A stretch of DNA of 64,000 nucleotides from Ligustrum vulgare (Eukaryota > Streptophyta > Magnoliopsida > Lamiales > Oleaceae), in assembly GCA_963555705.1 (NCBI GenBank), contig OY743183.1:49837466-49901465 (forward strand), written 5' to 3'. A model generated the notes under the pieces. That model was not told the DNA's origin and made no database searches. It saw only the letters and a program-made list of their open reading frames with translations. The position numbers and the translations under genes are program-made. Within the stretch, counting starts at the first letter, position 1. Each line of letters opens with the position of its first letter. Positions 57,190 through 64,000 of the stretch are shown in pieces.

Positions 57190-59720
57190 ATTGAAAGTAT
57201 TACTTATGAGGAAAATACCACACTTGCACAACATGTCCAATTTCAATACTCAAAGTACGCAAAGTTCCAATGTCCAAATTCAAGACTTGCAAGAGATGTT
57301 GCAAACTCTTTCACCCACTTTTACTAGACTAATGGAGGAGATTGGGGGAAGGTTGGAAAAGATGGGAACTAGAGAGGATATTACACCTCCAAGGGATGAT
57401 GTTGAGAGAAGAGAAGAAGGGTGTGAGATAAATTTGGGGATGTTTTAGTTGATGATGGGAGTAGAAAACAAAATGGGAGCATGGTAGGAAAAGAAGATAG
57501 TGGTTTGATGGGAGTAGAAGTGGAATGGATGTGAATATTGGTAAAGTAAAAATTGAAGTTCCATCATTCCATGGGAAGAGTGATATTGAGGAAGGAGGGG
57601 GTGGAGAGGATTGTGAGTCCACCAAATCCTTTAGTCACTATGAGGACTTTCAATACTCAAGCCAAGGTTTGTGAGAGAGAGGAGCTAGAAGAGAGATTTT
57701 TCCAAACTAGGTGCCTAGTGAGTGATAAGGCATGTAGCATCATTATAGATGGGGGAGAGTTGCACTAATTTGGTGGGTGCTAGTATGATGGAAAAAATGG
57801 GATTACCGGTGGTGAAGCATCCCAATCTTTACAAGATGCAAAGGTCTAGTTACCATATGGAGGTAAGTGAGTGAACAAATTCTTCTTACCTGTAACATTG
57901 GAACCTGTAGTGATCAAGTGCTATGTAATATAGTTTGGATGCACACTATTCACATACTTTTGGGCAGGCCTTGGTGATATGATCGAAATGTAAAAAATGA
58001 TAGGAGGAAAAACAGGTATAGTTTTCAATTAAGTGGGAGAAAGGTGGTGCTCCTATCTTTGAGTCCGAATGAAGTATGCAAGGACCAATTGAAACTAAAG
58101 GAGTTTGAAAAATAAAGGGAAAATAGGAATGGAAAAAAAACTTGATTGAGGCAGTTGATGAAGAAACAAAAGTGAGAAAAAATGAGAGAGGGAGTTGGGG
58201 CCATGACCCTAGAAAAATGAGAGGAAATGAGGGTTGGAGCCACAACTTTAGAAAAAGGTGAGGGAAAGGAAGAACCGAAAGTTGAGGTTCCTACCTCAAA
58301 AAAAGGAAAGGGGGTGAAGAGTGATACAAAGGAAATTGAGAGAAAAGATTAAACGAAATTGTTCTTTGCTCTTGATGAATCTAAAAAATTTCTCCCTAGT
58401 TTGGTTACTTCTCTTTTACACGAATTTGAATGCGTGTTTCTCGAGGATGTGCCTAATTGGCTGTCACGCATTCTAGGCATCGAACATCAAATTGACTTCA
58501 TCCTTGAAACCATCATTCCAAGTAGACCGACTTATCGAAACAACAAAGAGTTTCAAAGGCATGGCAAGTGAATGACGTACATGGAGGCATTTTCCTACAT
58601 CAACAAAATACCATCAAGGTAAACAAATTGTAATAGCCTATGCATTATTTGGGAGGTATGCTCTTATCACTTATTTGAATGCAAGGTTATTGGATTTTGA
58701 ATGTGTTAGAGAGACATATGAGAATGATGTGAGTTTTACAAGTATATTTTTTACTTGTGAAAACGCTTCATGTGGTAAATTTTATAGACATGATGGATTC
58801 TTATTTTGTGAAAACAAATTTTATAAGCCTAAATGGAAAATCTTTTTATTTTGAATTTATTATGGGCTTGCACGCTAAAAATCCTTTTTTATTTAACATT
58901 TATGAATCGTGTGGTAAACGAGATTTTGATGAATTCTATAAGCATAATAATTATTTGTTTTGAAAAATTAGAATATTTGTTCCTAAATGTCCTATGCAGG
59001 AGTTACAAATAAGAGAGGCGTGTGTGGAGTGTTTGATGGGACATTTTAGGATTAAGGGGACCTTAACGTTATTAAATGATCATTCTCATTAGTCTAAAAT
59101 GGAGTTGATGTTACACGTGTTTATATTTGTAGTAAACACATCACTTGTACAAGAAGCTAAATCTAAGATTTTGTCCCCAAGGATTCTACATATCATTGTC
59201 CATCTAGAGTAAACATTGGGTTAATAACCCTATGAATTTTATATTAAGTTTAATTGGATCAAAGAAAGAAAATGCTGCTATTTTTTGGTTGTTGATAGGA
59301 TTATTAGAATGCTATATTTTATTATAAGTCATGAAACTAATGATGCCACAAAAATAACAAATCTTTTCTTTAAGGAAGTAGTGCATTTACATGATGTCCC
59401 TAGGGCTATTTTTCGGGTATAATTGTACAATTTCTTAATCATCTTTTGGAACTTTCATGGAAGAGATTTGAACCAAACATTTAGTTGTATTCAATTTTAT
59501 TTCCCAAGTTGATGGCCAAACAAAAGTGGTCAATAATGAAGTTTTAACACAACTTCTTCGCACTTCCCTTAGAAGTGACCTAAAGAGTGGGAAAAATGAC
59601 ATATCTTTGTTGCAAATGCTTATAATAGAAATGTTCATTCCATCCTTGAATTTTCTCCATTTCAGATTATTTATGATCTTAACCTGTTAACTCTTTTTTA
59701 TTTGATTCATTTGTTAATTG
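57190..59720 (+). pseudogene. Reina-type gag-pol relic
   Basis: Pieces in order: gag N-terminal part (57191), protease region (RCLVSDKACSIIIDGGE at about 57707, continuing NLYKMQ), the pre-RT segment (FECVFLEDVPN, GIEHQIDFI at 58420-58520), integrase linker (ELQIREACVECLMGHFRIKG near 59000) and core (ATKITNLFFKEVVHLHDVPRAIF and QVDGQTKVVNNEVLTQLLRTSLR, about 59340-59580). Most of RT and RNase H is deleted and frames change often. Confidence 0.75.
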
Positions 59721-59833
59721 ATGAATGAGGTAGCTCGGGTGGGGATAAAAATGCAAAAATGTTTGAATCCCTTCATGGGAGGGACAAGTTTCAATTTGTA
59801 AAGAAGGATGAGTAATACACTTCCAAAGCTAAT

Positions 59834-60293
59834 TGAAATGGGGGCGTGGCCGCGCGATTCTCGGTTGAATTAACATAAGTTGAATTGGGCGGCCACACGA
59901 ATTAACCATACACGAACGCACAGGGTTAATTCGCTTTTTTCTTATTTCTTCAATTATTTTATACTATAAATACACCCTCTCCTCAAACTCTAATGAACTT
60001 TGGTTCATTTGAAACTTCTTCTTGTATGAAGACATTGAAGGTTAGTAAATTTCTTCCTTTTATCAAGTCTCTTTGAGGTAATGTACTCAAGTTCATGTAG
60101 AGTTTAATTATTCTTGTATTGTTGAAAGAGATCTTGAAATTTATTTATTTCTATCCATTGGTTTAGGTTTCTTAACTTTAAATTTTGGTCAGATTAAACT
60201 TGGGTCAAGGTTTATTATTATCAATTTTAGCTTTCTTAGGTTGATTCATTATTGTAGGAATTTTTGGTCAAATACAAGGGGGTTCACACATCA
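59834..60293 (+). repeat. Reina-type 3' LTR, 5'-truncated
   Basis: Matches 56195-56650, including GGCGTGGCCG, the TATA box (ACTATAAATAC, 59964) and GTCAAGGTTTATTATTATC. Confidence 0.75.
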
Positions 60294-60489
60294 ATGTGAA
60301 AGTCTTTTAAATAAAAATCTACAAAAGTCATTGAAAGTCCTTTATATATATAAAAAAAAAAGTGCAAAACTCTTTGAAAATATATACAAATCAATAAAAG
60401 TCAAATAAATCCAATGAAAATCATTAAAAATGTTATTTAAAAAAGTTTTTAAATGTCTTTCAAAATTTACATTGAATAAACCCTCCTTA

Positions 60490-60867
60490 GTATCAAAAAT
60501 AGTTTTTGACTTTTTAAAATCTTGCGAAATAGGTCCTAAGATTGATTCTTCTTTTGTCTTGGTAGAGTGGATTTCTTTTTTGTCCTTTCCTTTAGAAAAA
60601 TAAAAATAACTTTATACTAAGGCCATATACAAGATTTTCCCAAATAATTACATAATGAAAGTTGAGAGTGTATGTTATTAATTAGTTTTTTTTTTTATTC
60701 TCTCACCCAATTTATTTCATCTTTTTTCTTAAAAAAGGGTACTTTATTTTCCATCAAAATAATTGTTCATACATTATGTATCTATTTGATAAAGACACAT
60801 TTAATTAAATATACAACATATTAAAAAGTATTATTACAAGCAATCTATCAAAGATGAGCTTTACCAG
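60490..60867. other. No feature recognised
   Basis: AT-rich intergenic sequence between the Harbinger-like element and the hAT transposon. Confidence 0.5.
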
Positions 60868-61275
60868 CAGAGACGGAGGGAGAGCATGGCGAGGTCACGC
60901 GGGCGCCCGTGCTGGATTCGCGGGAAAAAATTATGGATCAATTTAATTGGGCTGCAACCCGGCCCAAAAAGCCCAATTTCTGTATAATTTTCAGATCAAT
61001 TTTCAACCCCTTCCAGCCCAAATAAATAGCCCATACGGTACCTGATATACCCATTCTGATTCAGGCTTCAGTTTCACCGCTTCAGCCTTCACCCATTCTC
61101 TTCTTGCGTTCTACCGTTCACTGCTTCTAGGTTTAGTGACTGGCGTCTGGCGACCCGCGACGCGACTGGCCCTAAAATCCTAATCAACTGAAGTCTGAAG
61201 CTTGCTTCTTGGTTCCTGCTACGACTCGCACCGGCACCGGCGCTCACCGCGCCATCGCGCTCACTGCGAACGAAG

Positions 61276-61777
61276 GTTAGTTTGCTGCAATTTCATAATT
61301 GATAACACTGATTCTGAATTTATGTTCTGTGCCAGTGCTGCCATATATGCGAAAATGAAAATTACTAGATATGTTTGTGTAATTTTGTTGATGAATTGAT
61401 TGGGCATTTGATTTGGGTGATGATTGACTGATTGTTGAAACTTGAATGTTGAGAGTTCAAAGTTGATACTTGAGACTAGTAGGCTGAGTTGTTGTCTTGT
61501 TGATGAATAATGAATTTATTGGGCATTTGGTTTAATTTCCTAGCTTTTGAATATGAACAATTAATTTATTATTATTTTTTATTTGAACAATTAATTTATT
61601 ATTTAGCATTTAGCAATGTTGACTTGTTGAGATTTGATAGAGGTTGTGTACTTGTGTTAATTGTTAAATGATTTAGTTGGGAGTTTGGAGTTGGGACTTT
61701 GGGATTGAGTAATTTAAGTTGGGATTTTGTTAATTGTTAAATGATTAAATCATTAATATGTTGTGACTAAATTACAG
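61276..61777 (+). other. Probable 5'UTR intron of hAT transposase gene
   Basis: Donor CGAAG|GTTAGT at 61276, branch-like TGACTAA at about 61763 and acceptor TTACAG at 61777, two bases before the ATG. AT-rich, unlike the GC-rich exon before it. Confidence 0.6.
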
Positions 61778-61779
61778 AC

Positions 61780-64000
61780 ATGAAAAGGTTTTTTCAACTT
61801 GAAAGAAGGCCTGAAAGTGGTACAAGTTGCTCTAGTGCCACTTCTAATGCTGTGAATACTTCGAGTTCGACACCTTCACAATCACAAAGTTCATTACCCG
61901 TTGCTAATGATAGTACTAAGAAGTCTCGAGTTCAGATAAATGTAGATGACCTTGAGTATGATCCAGGAAAACGGTCCCCAATCGAATCCTATGACCCTAA
62001 TATTAGAGACGATGTTAGGATGATTTATTTGGAGAGAGGTCCTTGTCAACCACACCTACATAATTTTCCAAAAACAATTATTGGGAACGATAAAAGGTGT
62101 TTTAGGAAGGAATGGTTTGCTGATTTCCATTGGTTGGAGTATAGCATTGAGAAGGATGCCACTTTTTGTTTGTACTGCTATTTGTTCAAACCCGATAGAG
62201 GGGGTCAAGGGGGTAGAGGAGCATTCACAAAAACTGGTTTTAGAGATTGGAAACACAAACAAATTTTGAAAGATCATGTCGGTTCTGTTACTAGTGCTCA
62301 CAATCATGCTTTCACAATGTGCAACAACTTGATGAATCAAAAACAAAGTATTTCTTTTGTACTTTCCAATCAAAGTAGTGAACAACAAAAGAGGTATAGG
62401 ACTAGATTGGCTGCGGTGCTAGCCGTTACCAGATTTCTCTTGATGCAAGGTTTGGCTTTTCGTGGAAATGATGAGTCGGAGAATTCTCTTAATAGGGGGA
62501 ATTTTCTTGAGTTACTAGTCTGGTACGCATATAGATGTGAGGAGGTGAATGAGGTTGTATTTAGCAATGCTCCTGGAAATGACCAAATGACTTCACCAAC
62601 CATTCAAAAGGATTTGGTTAACTGTTGCGCGGTGGAGACAACGAGGGCTATTCTAAAAAAATTGGGTGATTCCGTGTTTTCGATTTTGGTTGATGAGGCT
62701 CGTGATAACTCAGTGAAGGAACAAATGGCAATTGTTTTGAGGTATGTAGACAAGTTCGGATCTGTCAAAGAACGTTTTTTGGCCATCACTCATGTCATTG
62801 ATACTAGTGCCCAATCATTAAAGGATGGAATTGATGAAATCTTTTCTATGCATGGTCTGAGCATTTCTAAGCTTAGAGGGCAGGGTTATGATGGAGCTAG
62901 TAACATGTCGGGTGAGTTCAACGGGTTGAAGGCTTTGATTTTGAGAGAGAATCCATGTGCAATATATGTTCATTGTTTTGCTCACCAACTCCAGTTGTGT
63001 CTTGTTTCTGTTGCACGTAGAACTGAAGTGCTTGCTGATTTGTTTAATAACATAATTGATGTGCTTGAGATTATAACAATTGATGGCATGAGTTCAGATC
63101 AAAAAGGAATGGCGGGAAGGCAAATGGAAATTATGCAAGACTTTGAGTTTGTGTTTTGTTTGCACTTTATGTTCGATATTCTTGTAATGACAGACGATCT
63201 TTCACAAGCCTTACAGAAGAATGATCAAGACATTGAAAATGCTATGAGGTTATTGAGTTTGTGCAAGGCTTCATTACAAAATACTAGGGATAATGGCTGG
63301 GATAATTTGTTGAGCAAGGTTATTGAGTTTTGTGGTGGTAGAGAGATTGTAGTGCCCAACTTGGAGGATATTGTAGTGAGGAAAGGTCGAGGTAGACGTG
63401 GAACTCATCCAGTGACTTATCATCATCGTTTCTACGTTGACTTGTATTGCTATGTCATTGACTCAATCTTGCAGGAGTTGAATGATCGTTTTTCGGAGAC
63501 TACCACCGAACTCCTTACTTGTATTTCGTGCATCAATCCAAAGGACTCATTTGCAGGTTTTGATACAGCTAAATTAGTACATTTAGCTCACCTCTATCCT
63601 ATGGACTTCACTGCTGAGGACATCATGCTTCTCAAACCTCAATTGGATAAGTTCCTTATGCTTGTCAGACGTGATGCGGCATTTGTGGATCTCAATAGCA
63701 TATCTTGCATCACAGAGAAGCTTGTTCAAACAGGATGTCATTGTTATTTCTCATTGGTTTATAGGCTCGTCACATTGGTTTTGACTCTACCAGTGGCAAC
63801 TGCAAGTGTTGAAAGGACATTTTCTGCTATGAATCTTATTAAGAGTGATTTACGCAACAAAATGGGTGATGTTTGGTTAAACGATAACTTGGTGGTTTAC
63901 ACAGAGCGGAGGATATTCAAAGAAATAGAGAATGAGACGATCTTGCAACGGTTTCAGACTATGCGACCTCGGAGAATGCAGTTATCTAGTCTCACAAATT
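61780..64000 (+). CDS. hAT-family transposase (TTF-type zinc finger, hAT dimerisation), partial, open to window end
   Basis: The frame is open for 740 codons from ATG 61780 with no stop; the end lies outside. It should bind element ends and cut and paste them. Visible: a Ser/Thr-rich N terminus; a TTF-type zinc finger with CLYC at about 130-133 and the H.HA helix near 178; an RNase-H-like core with Asp in VDEA (305) and GYDGASN (371) and the hAT HCFAHQ motif (about 398-403); and the C-terminal dimerisation region LPVATASVERTFSAM (Glu 678) followed by SDLRNKM. These are hAT hallmarks of the type often annotated as zinc finger MYM-type protein 1-like. A domesticated gene is possible, but the hAT-like terminus upstream favours a transposon. 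Confidence 0.9.
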   Translation, partial: MKRFFQLERRPESGTSCSSATSNAVNTSSSTPSQSQSSLPVANDSTKKSRVQINVDDLEYDPGKRSPIESYDPNIRDDVRMIYLERGPCQPHLHNFPKTIIGNDKRCFRKEWFADFHWLEYSIEKDATFCLYCYLFKPDRGGQGGRGAFTKTGFRDWKHKQILKDHVGSVTSAHNHAFTMCNNLMNQKQSISFVLSNQSSEQQKRYRTRLAAVLAVTRFLLMQGLAFRGNDESENSLNRGNFLELLVWYAYRCEEVNEVVFSNAPGNDQMTSPTIQKDLVNCCAVETTRAILKKLGDSVFSILVDEARDNSVKEQMAIVLRYVDKFGSVKERFLAITHVIDTSAQSLKDGIDEIFSMHGLSISKLRGQGYDGASNMSGEFNGLKALILRENPCAIYVHCFAHQLQLCLVSVARRTEVLADLFNNIIDVLEIITIDGMSSDQKGMAGRQMEIMQDFEFVFCLHFMFDILVMTDDLSQALQKNDQDIENAMRLLSLCKASLQNTRDNGWDNLLSKVIEFCGGREIVVPNLEDIVVRKGRGRRGTHPVTYHHRFYVDLYCYVIDSILQELNDRFSETTTELLTCISCINPKDSFAGFDTAKLVHLAHLYPMDFTAEDIMLLKPQLDKFLMLVRRDAAFVDLNSISCITEKLVQTGCHCYFSLVYRLVTLVLTLPVATASVERTFSAMNLIKSDLRNKMGDVWLNDNLVVYTERRIFKEIENETILQRFQTMRPRRMQLSSLTN

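Larger units (their letters stand above)
56015..60293 (+). mobile_element. Decayed Reina-type Gypsy element
   Basis: 5' LTR 56015-56650, an eroded Met primer site (TGTTATCAAAGC at 56653), broken gag-pol, and a 3' LTR (59834-60293) missing about 180 bp of U3. LTRs differ by many substitutions and indels, so it is old. No matching TSD found. Confidence 0.75.
55025..60486. mobile_element. Harbinger-like TIR element split by a Gypsy element
   Basis: Left end GAAGGGTATATTCAATGTAG (55025) and right end, reverse-complemented, GGAGGGTTTATTCAATGTAA (60486), flanked by TTA at 55022-55024 and 60487-60489. Its own sequence (55025-56014 and 60294-60486) is rich in AAAAGTC/GACTTTT repeats and has no transposase. 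Confidence 0.7.
60868..64000 (+). mobile_element. hAT transposon, left part, apparently autonomous
   Basis: The left terminus CAGAGACGGAGGGAGAGCAT resembles hAT ends of the CAG.GGCGGAGCC type. A GC-rich leader, a 5'UTR intron and an intact transposase ORF follow. The right terminus and TSD lie beyond the window. Confidence 0.75.

Overview
The window is plant nuclear DNA, most likely from a dicot. It is AT-rich and intron-bearing, with plant-type splice sites, tRNA-Asp and initiator-tRNA-Met primer binding sites, Ty3/Gypsy and Ty1/Copia elements of plant lineages, MULE, hAT and PIF/Harbinger transposons, and a captured fragment of plant 2-hydroxyacyl-CoA lyase. I see no complete ordinary host gene. 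Almost everything is nested transposable elements, and target-site duplications (TSDs) let many layers be peeled.

Layout. 1-9531: a decayed minus-strand Gypsy-type element coding only gag and protease; its 5' LTR is split by a 5'-truncated plus-strand relative (about 3700-8712). 9532-15008: AT-rich sequence with a degenerate hAT-like insertion (11759-12580) and a non-autonomous MULE with an exact 9-bp TSD (13152-14268). 15009-23906: a rearranged Copia/MULE region. A Copia 3' half (minus), a patchwork junction built on a 20-bp palindrome, a MULE transposase plus OTU-domain relic, and a Copia 5' half (plus) lie in a row, and a 349-bp Copia segment is present twice. 25836-26683: a solo LTR with exact TSD. 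26992-37450: a short-LTR Copia-type (TRIM-like) element holds a Pack-MULE-like transposon (27558-37054, 9-bp TSD), which holds a lyase gene fragment and a young gag-protease retroelement (about 27771-35712) with an intact 870-codon ORF.

37517-52753: a Tourist-like MITE is split by a Copia element (37708-52557), whose gag is split by a Tekay-type chromovirus (39477-47810) with an extra ORF before gag; hAT-type elements sit in the Copia interior and its 3' LTR. 53024-54561: clustered small TIR elements, one inside another. 55025-60486: a Harbinger-like TIR element holds a decayed Reina-type Gypsy element (56015-60293). 60868-64000: the left end of a hAT transposon whose transposase ORF is open for 740 codons and runs off the window.

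Three points stand out. The gag-protease elements keep a conserved non-coding 3' domain although their LTRs no longer align. A GC-rich CGATCG-type cassette lies upstream of the TATA box in several unrelated LTR families. The hAT transposase at the right edge looks intact amid decayed neighbours.
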